Part shown: positions 24,263 to 32,237 of the stretch, piece after piece | Numbering within the stretch: the stretch's first letter is position 1 | Layout of the letters: each line of letters starts with the position of its first letter | Assembly (NCBI RefSeq): GCF_033763495.1 | Contig: NZ_JANRKL010000193.1 | Location: 12,872 to 76,871, forward strand | From: Haliscomenobacter sp033763495 | GTDB taxonomy: Bacteria; Bacteroidota; Bacteroidia; Chitinophagales; Saprospiraceae | DNA: 64,000 nt | Reading direction: 5' to 3' | Made by a program: the position numbers and the translations under genes | The notes under the pieces: model-generated | Database searches by the model: none | What the model saw: only the letters and a program-made list of their open reading frames with translations | What the model was told of the DNA's origin: nothing

Positions 24263-25087
24263 CTATTTTACCTGTACATGAATGTGATCGTCGTGGCGCA
24301 CAGCCTGACAACCGTGGTACCGAATGTTGTTGAGGCGGCCCAAACCGAGGCGGCCTTTGAGATGGGGTTCGATGAAGATTTTTTCAGTAGCAGGGTCTTG
24401 AGATAAGTTCTGCACCAATTGAGTATTCAGTTCCGCATCAAAGGGGTAGCGTTTGGGATCGCTTTTTACTAAGGTTTGTAAAAGGCTGTACTGCCAGGCG
24501 CCCCGTTGAGCGCATATTTCTGGTTGGTTCAACTCCCCTTCAGCGGGTGGCTCCGAAAAGCCGTAACCCATAAAACTCGGGTATTGGGTCGTGCTCTTTT
24601 GCTCGCGGGTGTCGTAGCGAAAAAAAGCGAGGTCCAGTTTTCGCCCATCACTATGGCTAAGGTGGGGGAAAAGAGGAAATTTTTTCCCGAAAGGAAAATT
24701 GGCATCCAGGTACATCAGGTGTTGTTGGGCGTCCAGTTTTTGCAAAAAACGGCCTTGTCGGATTGCCAGCTCGTACAAAGCCGGGGTCACATAATGGCGG
24801 TTGCTCAGGCAAGTCCACCAGCTGAGTGGTGCCACGGGCCGATCAGATCTTGCCCCCAGGGGTAGCGCTACCCGCCCGTTGAGTCGTGCCAATAAGGGAA
24901 CCAATACGATGGCGGAAAAAAAATAAAGCAAACCAAAGGATAAACTGCGCCAGGCCCAAAGCCCTTTTAGCGACTTGCGTCTCAGCCACAAGGCTCGATT
25001 CAGCAACCAAATCAGGCCACCCACCTGGGTAAGCACGGTGAGGAAAAACAGCCAGATCATTTGGATCAATACCAGGAATATGCGCAT
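24263..25087 (-). CDS. Membrane-anchored LAS-type metallopeptidase candidate
   Basis: A 274-residue protein with two membrane segments (about 4-30 and 48-67) followed by an outer or periplasmic domain. It contains HLSHSDGRKLDLAFF, in which His145 and Asp152 are spaced as in the HxxxxxxD zinc motif of LAS-type (M15/M74, MepA-like) murein hydrolases, and ends in RHDDHIHVQVK, where His268 and His270 match the closing HxH motif. That trio suggests a peptidoglycan peptidase tethered to the inner membrane. I have not seen the family described with this domain order. The downstream neighbour is the alkyltransferase-like gene. A -7 box is seen at 25111-25118. Confidence 0.65.
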   Translation of the reverse strand: MRIFLVLIQMIWLFFLTVLTQVGGLIWLLNRALWLRRKSLKGLWAWRSLSFGLLYFFSAIVLVPLLARLNGRVALPLGARSDRPVAPLSWWTCLSNRHYVTPALYELAIRQGRFLQKLDAQQHLMYLDANFPFGKKFPLFPHLSHSDGRKLDLAFFRYDTREQKSTTQYPSFMGYGFSEPPAEGELNQPEICAQRGAWQYSLLQTLVKSDPKRYPFDAELNTQLVQNLSQDPATEKIFIEPHLKGRLGLGRLNNIRYHGCQAVRHDDHIHVQVK

Positions 25088-25110
25088 CGGGTTTGTTTTT
25101 TAGCACAAGG

Positions 25111-25118
25111 CAAAAATA
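25111..25118 (-). promoter_or_regulatory. -7 box TATTTTTG before the LAS-type peptidase gene
   Basis: Minus-strand TATTTTTG about 24 bases from the ATG at 25087 fits the TAnnTTTG consensus. No good -33 partner was seen. Confidence 0.45.
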
Positions 25119-25189
25119 AAATTGTTAAAATTCATACATTTATTGGGATCATGGTCTAGGAAAAGTACTGCTTTCAAATTTTATTTGTT

Positions 25190-25197
25190 TACATTTG
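25190..25197 (+). promoter_or_regulatory. -7 box TACATTTG before the PpiD-like gene
   Basis: TACATTTG matches the Bacteroidota -7 consensus and lies about 31 bases before the ATG at 25229. No -33 TTTG at the expected distance. Confidence 0.45.
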
Positions 25198-25228
25198 CGT
25201 CGTTTTTCTTCAAAGTTAATTAGAAAAG

Positions 25229-27337
25229 ATGGCTCTGATTAGTACAATTCGCAAGAATAGCGCTTTGATTGTGGTGTTGATCGCGCTTGGCCTACTTGGC
25301 TTCATTATTCAGGATATGACGGCTGGCCAAAATAGTATCTTTGGCAGTTTACAACCTAGCATTGGCAAAATTAATGGCCAAGGAGTAGACCTGAATGAGT
25401 TTAACCGCACCGAAAGTATCCTCTATGCAGGATCTACTGGTGATATTTATGCTCGCCGCAGTGCGCTCTGGGATTATTTCGTGGAAAAGGCACTGATTGA
25501 TCAGGAAGGCGAAAAGCTTGGCCTTGGGGTAAGCAAAAATGAGTTAAACGATCTTCAATTTGGCCCAGAACCCAGTCCAATCATCATGCAGCGTTTCATG
25601 GATCAAACGACGGGTCAACTCAACCGGGAACAATTGAACTCCCTGAAGCAGCAAATCACCTCCAATACCATGACTGCTACTGCCCGCTCTTATTGGGCAA
25701 TTCAGGAGCAGGAGATCATCAAGGATCGCATTCAGACCAAGCTGGTCAACATGGTATCCAAAGGGATGTACATGCCTAGTTGGGCAGCTGAAATGAGCCA
25801 GAAAGAAAGTGCAACCATGATGGAACTGGTTTATACCCGCATTCCATTTGATGCCATCGACAACGCTGAAGTATCCGTTTCTGATGAGGATTATGCCAAC
25901 TACCTGAAAGAAAACCCAGGGTTGTTCAAGTTCACAGAAGAAGCGCGCAAACTCGGTCTGGTTATTTTTGATGTAAAACCAACCAAAGCAGACTCTGCTG
26001 CACAACGCAAAAAAATTGCGGACCTGATTACCGAGTGGAAAAAGGCTCCCAACGATACGGTGTTTGTAGAGCAATATCTTGGAACCATAGATGGTGCCTA
26101 TGTCAAAAGAGAAGGTTTGTTGCAGAATGCTGACAGCATCTTCAACTTGCCAATCGGCGGTATTTTTGGCCCTTATGTTGAAGGAAACGCTTACCGCGCC
26201 GTAAAACTGCTGGACCGCAAAGTCATACCCGATAGTGTAAAATCGCGCCATATCCTGATCCGTCCTGACGCTACAACTCCATTGGCAGTGGCAAAAGCTC
26301 GTATCGACAGTATCAAAGGTGCCATCGAAAAAGGTACCACCACCTTTGAAGCCATGGCTGCCCGTTTTGGCCAGGATGGCACTTCGATGAGTGGGGGCGA
26401 TTTGGGTTATACCGGGCCTGGTGGCATGGTTAAACCTTTTAATGACCTGATTTTCTTTCAGGCTGAACAGGGGAAATTGTACACTGTCGAAACCCAGTTC
26501 GGTGCACACTTGGTAGAGGTTACAGGCAAAAGAATCACTTCCAATGGTTCGGGTGTACGATTAGCTTACATTGGCGAGGTCATCAAACCTTCCAAGGAAA
26601 CCGAAACCAAACGTTTTGACGAAGCACAACGCTTCCTGAATGCCAACAACAAAAACATTGATGGCATGTTGGCCGCAGCAAAAAAAATAAAAGGAGTTAC
26701 TCAAGAAACCAGCCCGGCTGTTAATGCCAATGAATTCTTTGTAGGTTCTTTGGGCTCTGGCCAAACTTCTCGGGAAATCGTTCGTTGGGCCTTCGATGCC
26801 TCCAAAGGGGAGGTTGCTCCTGATATCTACACGTTCACTGATCCCACCGAATTTTACACCAACAAGTACGTACTGGCTGGCGTAAAAACCATCTTCAAAC
26901 CTGGAGCTCCTACCGCAGATCAGGTGAAGGAAGATATAGAAACGGCTGTTATCAACCGCAAAAAAGGAGAGTTGATCATTGATAAAATCAAAGGCAAAGG
27001 AGTAGAAGCAGCAGCAGCTCAATACAGCGCCAAAGTGGACACCCTGCGCAACATTCGTTTCAACCAGTCTTTCCTGCCTAATAACGTTGGTAGCGAACCT
27101 CGTTTCAATGCCTATGCTTTCAAATTGAAACAAGGTCAAACCAGCAAACCATTTGCAGGAAACAATGGTGTATATGTAGTCAATGCATTTTACGTCTCAA
27201 CGCCTAGTTCAGCTTCTGATGTCAATCAGTTGAAGTCCACCCTTGCTACCAGTGCACGGGCTCAGGTAAGTACTCGTTTTATGCCAGCCTTCCGCAAAAT
27301 GGCCAAGATCAAAGACAACCGTTCGAAATATTTCTAA
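25229..27337 (+). CDS. PpiD/SurA-like membrane-anchored peptidyl-prolyl isomerase
   Basis: A 702-residue folding factor with one N-terminal membrane anchor (NSALIVVLIALGLLGFII, about 10-27), a SurA-like N-terminal domain (to about residue 190), and a parvulin rotamase domain near 337-434 (SRHILIRPDATTPLAVAKAR ... GTSMSGGDLGYTGPGGMVKPF ... FGAHLVEVTGKR), and a long C-terminal region. It would help outer-membrane and secreted proteins fold in the periplasm, fitting the many exported proteins nearby. It is followed at 27357-27397 by a strong terminator. Similar to ppiD in layout, but I give no gene symbol because the orthology is not checked. Confidence 0.9.
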   Translation: MALISTIRKNSALIVVLIALGLLGFIIQDMTAGQNSIFGSLQPSIGKINGQGVDLNEFNRTESILYAGSTGDIYARRSALWDYFVEKALIDQEGEKLGLGVSKNELNDLQFGPEPSPIIMQRFMDQTTGQLNREQLNSLKQQITSNTMTATARSYWAIQEQEIIKDRIQTKLVNMVSKGMYMPSWAAEMSQKESATMMELVYTRIPFDAIDNAEVSVSDEDYANYLKENPGLFKFTEEARKLGLVIFDVKPTKADSAAQRKKIADLITEWKKAPNDTVFVEQYLGTIDGAYVKREGLLQNADSIFNLPIGGIFGPYVEGNAYRAVKLLDRKVIPDSVKSRHILIRPDATTPLAVAKARIDSIKGAIEKGTTTFEAMAARFGQDGTSMSGGDLGYTGPGGMVKPFNDLIFFQAEQGKLYTVETQFGAHLVEVTGKRITSNGSGVRLAYIGEVIKPSKETETKRFDEAQRFLNANNKNIDGMLAAAKKIKGVTQETSPAVNANEFFVGSLGSGQTSREIVRWAFDASKGEVAPDIYTFTDPTEFYTNKYVLAGVKTIFKPGAPTADQVKEDIETAVINRKKGELIIDKIKGKGVEAAAAQYSAKVDTLRNIRFNQSFLPNNVGSEPRFNAYAFKLKQGQTSKPFAGNNGVYVVNAFYVSTPSSASDVNQLKSTLATSARAQVSTRFMPAFRKMAKIKDNRSKYF

Positions 27338-27356
27338 GCGAAAAGCTTATTTTGAT

Positions 27357-27397
27357 AAAAAAGCGGACCCTGGGTAGCCCTAAGGTCCGCTTTTTTT
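27357..27397 (+). terminator. Rho-independent terminator after the PpiD-like gene
   Basis: AAAGCGGACC pairs with GGTCCGCTTT around a loop of about 14 bases, followed by seven Ts at 27391-27397. The A-rich left side makes it work for minus-strand transcripts as well. Confidence 0.9.
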
Positions 27398-27442
27398 ATG
27401 ATGTTTACTAAATCTCGAAGGTTTAGTAAATATATGCTCCTA

Positions 27443-28405
27443 TCATTTAAACGGATGTTTCGCCTGGGGCAAAGCAGCCAAAGGATGGTATTCACCAGAC
27501 AGCCCCCGCACTTCAGCTTCGCGAATCTCGTGCACCAGCGCAATCGAAGGCGCAGCATCCCTCAAACCAAAGCCCTGACCGTCCAATATTCCCTTGTAAC
27601 TTTCCGTGTGCAAATCGGTAAAACCTTCACTAAATTCAAGTTCCTGGCCATCAATACGGATAGATCGAAAGGTTCGCCCGCCTCTTTCCTGCACGGTTGT
27701 TGGTAAGGTTTTTTCGTCGATGCTCAAAAACCAGCGTACCCGAGCTTGCTCCAGTTCCAGGTATCCGGCCGCCCGATCGTGGCTGTGCTGATGTACTTCA
27801 CTTTTTTGGACCGATCCAAAAATCCAGATCAGCATATCGAAAAAATGAATGCCAATGTTGGTAGCAATGCCCCCGGATTTGGGCAATTCCCCCTTCCAAC
27901 TGGCAAAGTACCAGGCACCCCGAGCAGTAATGTAAGTCAAGTCAATGTCGTATTTTTTGCCCGTGGTTTGCACTGCGACTTGTTGCTTCAGTGCCTTGAT
28001 CACTGGATGTAAGCGCAATTGCAGGATGGTAAAGACCTTATGTCCGGTCTCTTGTTCGTTGCGTTGAAGGGCTTCGGCATTCCAGGGGTTGAGTACCAAT
28101 GGCTTCTCACAAATGACATCTGCTCCCTGCCGCAACCCAAAGCGGATATGGGCATCATGCAGGTAGTTGGGCGAACAGATACTCACGTAATGCAAGTTTT
28201 GCCCTTTTTGCCGGAATTTTTCCAAGTGCCGATCAAAACGTTCAAATTCTACAAAAAAAGCTGCTTCTGGAAAATAGGTATCCAAAACTCCAACAGAGTC
28301 CGTAGGGTCCATGGCCGCGATCAAACGATTACCCGTTTCCTTAATGGCGCGCAAATGGCGGGGTGCCACGTAGCCAGCTACTCCAATCAGTGCGAAATGT
28401 TGCAT
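27443..28405 (-). CDS. wlbA: UDP-GlcNAcA 3-dehydrogenase-like oxidoreductase (WlbA/WbpB)
   Basis: A 320-residue Gfo/Idh/MocA-type enzyme that matches WlbA/WbpB: NFALIG-like start HFALIGVAGYVAPRHLRAIKETGNRLIAAMDPTDSVG, then YVSICSPNYLHDAHIRFGLRQGADVICEKPLVLN. In the known pathway it oxidises UDP-N-acetylglucosaminuronic acid at C3, the first step toward UDP-ManNAc3NAcA. The partner N-acetyltransferase (wlbB-like) lies upstream on the same strand; the aminotransferase and epimerase are not in the window. The ATG at 28405 is chosen because the upstream residues are encoded by a palindromic repeat. High confidence in family, good in the specific role. Confidence 0.88.
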   Translation of the reverse strand: MQHFALIGVAGYVAPRHLRAIKETGNRLIAAMDPTDSVGVLDTYFPEAAFFVEFERFDRHLEKFRQKGQNLHYVSICSPNYLHDAHIRFGLRQGADVICEKPLVLNPWNAEALQRNEQETGHKVFTILQLRLHPVIKALKQQVAVQTTGKKYDIDLTYITARGAWYFASWKGELPKSGGIATNIGIHFFDMLIWIFGSVQKSEVHQHSHDRAAGYLELEQARVRWFLSIDEKTLPTTVQERGGRTFRSIRIDGQELEFSEGFTDLHTESYKGILDGQGFGLRDAAPSIALVHEIREAEVRGLSGEYHPLAALPQAKHPFK

Positions 28406-28410
28406 TTTTG

Positions 28411-28530
28411 GAAGTTGAGAAGGTTGAGGGAGGTTGAGAAGGTTGAGGCTACCGCAGCGACTTAGACAAGGACGCGTCAAAGTTGCTCGCGGTAGCCTCA
28501 ACCTCCCTCAACCCTCTCAACCTTCCTAAA
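28411..28530. repeat. Palindrome with AAGGTTGAG tandem arms and GGCTACCGC core
   Basis: Left arm (28411-28460) repeats GAAGTTGAG, AAGGTTGAG, GGAGGTTGAG, AAGGTTGAG and then reads GGCTACCGCAGCG; right arm (about 28483-28530) has GCGGTAGCC and the same tandem units in reverse complement. The right end contains the TAG stop codon of the wlbB-like gene (28526-28528, minus strand), so the element reaches into the reading frame. The spacer carries GACGCGTC. Confidence 0.9.
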
Positions 28531-29092
28531 CCTTTTTGACCTGCCCTTCTTCCAGCCGATACCTCTCGCCGGAACCAGGACAAGTAGCCAGGTTTTGTTC
28601 ATCAAAATAAAGGCGTTCGCCATATTCACTCATCCAGCCAATGGCTTTGGCGGGATTACCCACCAGCAAAGCATAAGCTGGAACATCTTTCAAGACAACG
28701 GCGCCAGCCCCGATAAAGGCATAAGCCCCAATGCGGATGCCACACAATATGGTGGCATTGGCTCCAATGGTGACGCCACCTTCTACCCAGGTTTCACGAT
28801 ACTCTCCCTTGCGGTTGATGGCACTACGTGGGTTATAAACGTTGGTAAAAACCATCGAAGGTCCCAGAAACACATCGTCTGCACAGATGACCCCTGAATA
28901 CAGCGATACGTTGTTTTGCACCTTGACATTTTTTCCCAAAACCACTCTATCGGCAACAAACACGTTTTGCCCCAAACTGCATTGTTCACCAATAACAGCA
29001 CCAGGCATAACGTGACAGAAATGCCAGATTTTGGTACCTGCTCCAATTTGGGCACCTGGGTCGACGATGGCGGTGGGATGTTGGTAGAACAT
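28526..29092 (-). CDS. wlbB: UDP-2-acetamido-3-amino-2,3-dideoxyglucuronate N-acetyltransferase-like (WlbB/WbpD)
   Basis: A 188-residue left-handed beta-helix acetyltransferase: repeated hexapeptides from VDPGAQIGAGTKIWHFCHVMPGAVIGEQ to GVTIGANATILCGIRIGAYAFIGAGAVVLKDVPAYALLVGNPAKAIGWM, the hallmark of the LbH fold. The pairing with the WlbA-like gene points to WlbB/WbpD, which acetylates the 3-amino sugar in the path to UDP-ManNAc3NAcA for surface polysaccharide. The start ATG at 29092 lies a few bases from the second palindromic repeat, and its stop lies inside the first one, so both ends of this gene border repeats. Confidence 0.88.
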   Translation of the reverse strand: MFYQHPTAIVDPGAQIGAGTKIWHFCHVMPGAVIGEQCSLGQNVFVADRVVLGKNVKVQNNVSLYSGVICADDVFLGPSMVFTNVYNPRSAINRKGEYRETWVEGGVTIGANATILCGIRIGAYAFIGAGAVVLKDVPAYALLVGNPAKAIGWMSEYGERLYFDEQNLATCPGSGERYRLEEGQVKKV

Positions 29093-29100
29093 GTCGCTGA

Positions 29101-29203
29101 AAGGGTTGAGAAGGTTGAGAGAAGTTGAGAAGGTTTAGGCTACCGCAGCGATCCTTGCAATTCGGCTACGCTCAGCGACCGGATTAAACCTTCTCAACCT
29201 CAT
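29101..29203. repeat. Palindrome with AAGGTTGAG tandem arms, second copy
   Basis: Left part (29101-29150) has GGGTTGAG, AAGGTTGAG, AGAAGTTGAG, AAGGTTTAG and GGCTACCGCAGCG; the right part (29181-29203) is TTAAACC, TTCTCAACC, TCAT in complement. The inner spacer also has GGCTACGCTCAGCG. It contains the stop codon of the MoxR-like gene (29200-29202, minus strand) and sits 9 bases past the wlbB-like start. Confidence 0.88.
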
Positions 29204-30093
29204 AGGTTATCAAATTTCGAAATCGCACCCGTTTTTTCAAACAACTCCGTCAAAGACATTTGGGTTTGACGGATGTCCTGCCAGTCTTTGAGGATGATGC
29301 CGAGGGTTGATTCTACGGTTTCTTTGTCCAGGTGTTCGATGTGGAGGTTGGCCAGTGCTGTTGCCCAATCGAGGGTTTCGGCTACCCCGGGTACTTTATC
29401 GAGGCGAAGTTGGCGCAATTCGCGCATGAAGGCGCAAATTTGTTCCCCCAACTTGGTATCAATTCCCGGCACTTTGCTTCGTACAATTTGTAACTCCTTT
29501 TCAAAATCCGGGTAATCGATGTACAAGTACAAACAGCGGCGACGCAGGGCTTCGGATAACTCCCGCACCCGGTTACTCGTCACAATCACATGGGGGCGGT
29601 GGGTAGCCTGGATGGTTCCGATTTCTGGAATGGTGATTTGCCAGTCGGAAAGTACTTCCAGTAAAAAACTTTCAAATTCTTCGTCGGCCCGGTCGATCTC
29701 ATCGATGAGGAGCACTGGCGCTTTATGGTGGGTAATGGCCTGAAGCAAAGGGCGTTTGAGCAGGAATTTTTCATTAAAGATGTTTTTTTCCCGTTCCGCC
29801 AAACTCATTTCCAGGCCTTCTTCCATTTTCAGGTACAATAGTTGCTGCTGGTAATTCCATTCGTAGAGGGCATGATTGGCATCCAGCCCTTCGTAGCATT
29901 GCAGGCGGATCAAATCTGTATCCAGGGCTTTGGTCATCACCTTGGCAATTTCCGTTTTGCCTACTCCTGCTGGCCCTTCAATCAAAAGGGGCTTGCCCAA
30001 GCGCATCGACAAAAACAAGGACAGCACAATCGGTTTTTCGGTAATGTAGCCTTGCGCAGCCAATAAATCCTGCACTTGTTCCAGTGTTACCAT
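29200..30093 (-). CDS. MoxR-family AAA+ ATPase
   Basis: A 297-residue AAA+ ATPase of the MoxR/CoxD type. Walker A is GPAGVGKT (40-47), Walker B LLIDEID (128-134), with the sensor-like VTSNRVRELSEALRRRC and the VRSKVPGI arm following. MoxR proteins act as chaperones that insert metal centres or assemble complexes; usually a VWA-domain partner is nearby, but none is seen here. The gene ends inside a palindromic repeat and begins 6 bases after the DctA gene's stop, so it is probably co-transcribed with dctA. Confidence 0.9.
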   Translation of the reverse strand: MVTLEQVQDLLAAQGYITEKPIVLSLFLSMRLGKPLLIEGPAGVGKTEIAKVMTKALDTDLIRLQCYEGLDANHALYEWNYQQQLLYLKMEEGLEMSLAEREKNIFNEKFLLKRPLLQAITHHKAPVLLIDEIDRADEEFESFLLEVLSDWQITIPEIGTIQATHRPHVIVTSNRVRELSEALRRRCLYLYIDYPDFEKELQIVRSKVPGIDTKLGEQICAFMRELRQLRLDKVPGVAETLDWATALANLHIEHLDKETVESTLGIILKDWQDIRQTQMSLTELFEKTGAISKFDNL

Positions 30094-30099
30094 AATAGC

Positions 30100-31386
30100 C
30101 TATTTATGAATCAGAGGCGTAAATTCCCCTTCACTTTTGGCTACTACAATGGTTGCCACTGCATTCCCAATGAGGTTGGTGATTGCTCTGGCCTCGGACA
30201 TGAAGCGATCCACACCCACCAGCAGCCCCAAACCCTCGATCGGTATTTGGGGAAATGAAGACAAAGTAGACGCCAAAACGATAAATCCACTTCCGGTGAC
30301 CCCAGCGGCACCTTTGGAAGTCAATATTAGAATGCCAATGATGTACAATTGTTCTTGAATACTCAGCTTTACCCCAAAAACCTGGGCAATAAACAGTACC
30401 GACATCGACAAATAGATGCTGGTTCCGTCCAAATTGAAGGAATAGCCAGTGGGAATGATCAGTCCAGCAGCTTGTTTGGAAGCGCCGTAGCGTTCCATTT
30501 TTTCAATCATGCGCGGTAGCACTGATTCCGAGGAGGAAGTGCCCAATACAATCAAAATTTCTTCTTTGATGAAGCCCAGTAATTTCCACAAACTGATTTT
30601 GGAAAAATAACAAATGAGGTTCAACACCACAAAAATGAACAAGGCCATGGTGATGTAAACCGTCAGCATGAGCATGGCAAGTGGTTTGAGGGTAGCCAGT
30701 CCATATTTACCTACCGTGTAGGCCATCCCACCAAATGCACCCAAGGGGGCCAGTACCATGATCATGGCCATGATTTTGAACAAGACCTGTAGAATTTTAT
30801 CAAAAGTTTTGAGCAACCCGTGCCCGGTATCCCCCAACTGAGCAATCCCGATGCCAAAAAGGATGGAAAAGAACAATACCTGCAACAAATTCCCCTCCGC
30901 AAAAGCACCCAACACATTGGGGGGCACAATTTCGGTGATGTGATCTACCCAGGTTTTTTCCTTACTTTTTTCCACGTACTCACTGACGTCGCCACTGTTG
31001 AGATGCGCGGTATCCAGGCCAGCACCCGGTTGAATCAGATTGGAAACCACCAAACCAATGAACAAGGCCAGGGTGGTAACTGTGATAAAATACAATAGGG
31101 CTTTGCCTCCAATACGCCCAAACTGTCGGATGTCGCTCACCTTGCCAATACCCGTCACAATGGTCAAAAATATGATGGGCGCAATGACCATCTTGATCAT
31201 GTTGATAAAGGTTTTGGCGATGGGCTGCATAGCTTCTCCCGTTTTTGGGAAAAAAGCGCCCAACAGCACCCCCAGCGCAATGGCTACCAACACCCTGAAC
31301 GTAAGGTTGTTGTAAAATCGTTTGGGCCGCGTTTGTTGGACTTCCGGCCCTTCTGCGTTTGGGTCGGGGATGTAGGATTGGATCAT
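30100..31386 (-). CDS. dctA: Dicarboxylate/cation symporter (DAACS family)
   Basis: A 428-residue membrane carrier of the sodium/proton:dicarboxylate or glutamate symporter family. Recognised by VLVAIALGVLLGAFFPKTGEAMQPIAKTFINMIKMVIAPIIFLTIVTGIG, the LGTSSSESVLPRM serine-rich loop, and the GYSFNLDGTSIY segment that forms the substrate site. Substrate may be a C4-dicarboxylate or an amino acid; the symbol dctA is by family resemblance. The MoxR-like gene follows 6 bases later. A 25-residue charged N-terminal stretch (QSYIPDPNAEGPEVQQTRPK) precedes the first helix. Confidence 0.92.
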   Translation of the reverse strand: MIQSYIPDPNAEGPEVQQTRPKRFYNNLTFRVLVAIALGVLLGAFFPKTGEAMQPIAKTFINMIKMVIAPIIFLTIVTGIGKVSDIRQFGRIGGKALLYFITVTTLALFIGLVVSNLIQPGAGLDTAHLNSGDVSEYVEKSKEKTWVDHITEIVPPNVLGAFAEGNLLQVLFFSILFGIGIAQLGDTGHGLLKTFDKILQVLFKIMAMIMVLAPLGAFGGMAYTVGKYGLATLKPLAMLMLTVYITMALFIFVVLNLICYFSKISLWKLLGFIKEEILIVLGTSSSESVLPRMIEKMERYGASKQAAGLIIPTGYSFNLDGTSIYLSMSVLFIAQVFGVKLSIQEQLYIIGILILTSKGAAGVTGSGFIVLASTLSSFPQIPIEGLGLLVGVDRFMSEARAITNLIGNAVATIVVAKSEGEFTPLIHK

Positions 31387-31529
31387 AGATTTCGGTGCTT
31401 GTTAGACTTTACGAACAGAAGGTGGCTCGGTCAGAACGAGTGCATTAACCCATAAATTCTGTTGCGTAAATATAACCGAAAATCTGAGGGTTTTGCGGAA
31501 GGGCTACAATTGAAGCACATTTTTTTGAT

Positions 31530-31964
31530 TCAACTCTGTAAAAAATCTACTATAATAAATTGTTCACCATCCTGGATCGGGTATACACCTTCGGGAATAC
31601 AAATATTCGTGGTTTCCAATGCTGTTGATAGGTGGTCCGAAAATGCAAAAGCCTCTTCCAAACAAAAATACCCACCGGCAAAACGCAGTGCGTACTGCTC
31701 TGGCATAATCGAACTTTTTAAAAATGTAAAACGAATCGTCGAAGAATTAACCACTTGCAGATAAGCCAAACTCGCACCACAAGGCGCCTTACCTGCCTGA
31801 TAATCAGGAGAATCTACCGCATTGATTTTACAAATGCCCATACCCTTGCAGTCTCTACTACTTAAACCATACACCACTTCTGCCAAAATCCGGGTTTGAG
31901 GCCCTTTTCTGTCAGCTATTCTGGAGCCACTGTCTATTGCTTGGATTGAAGTACGCTTGGTCAT
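31530..31964 (-). CDS. Conserved protein of unknown function with CKGMGICKI motif
   Basis: A 144-residue soluble protein with a cysteine patch (SRDCKGMGICKINAVD), then a conserved PCGASLAYLQVVNSSTIRFTFLKSSIMPEQYALRFAGGYFCLEEAF block. It begins with MTKRTSIQAIDSGSR. I do not recognise a named domain, but the pattern of conserved Cys and hydrophobic residues suggests a real protein. There is a gap of about 270 bases to the divergent gene at 32238 with no visible features. Confidence 0.75.
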   Translation of the reverse strand: MTKRTSIQAIDSGSRIADRKGPQTRILAEVVYGLSSRDCKGMGICKINAVDSPDYQAGKAPCGASLAYLQVVNSSTIRFTFLKSSIMPEQYALRFAGGYFCLEEAFAFSDHLSTALETTNICIPEGVYPIQDGEQFIIVDFLQS

Positions 31965-32237
31965 TTTTTTTCTTGGCTTTTTAAGGTTTGGGATAACATT
32001 TTGTTCAAATGTGAGGTTTAAATTTCAATAAAGCAAGGCATTTTTGCCCAAAAATGACCAGCCTAAATGCATAAGAATGTAGTTGCCGACATTTTTTTCG
32101 GTAAATCATCGGTCATTTTTTTGTAAATTCCAAAAAAATCCTAATTTTGAAATTCGGCTAATGAAGTTTTTAAGTTTGGATCTTACCTAAATCGTCTATC
32201 ATTTGTGCTTTTTGTGGGTTTTTAAATTTTCTGGTTC

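Noticed and set aside
25544..26509. 321-codon open frame opposite the PpiD-like gene
   Set aside because: Antisense shadow of a clear gene with no start context or protein pattern.
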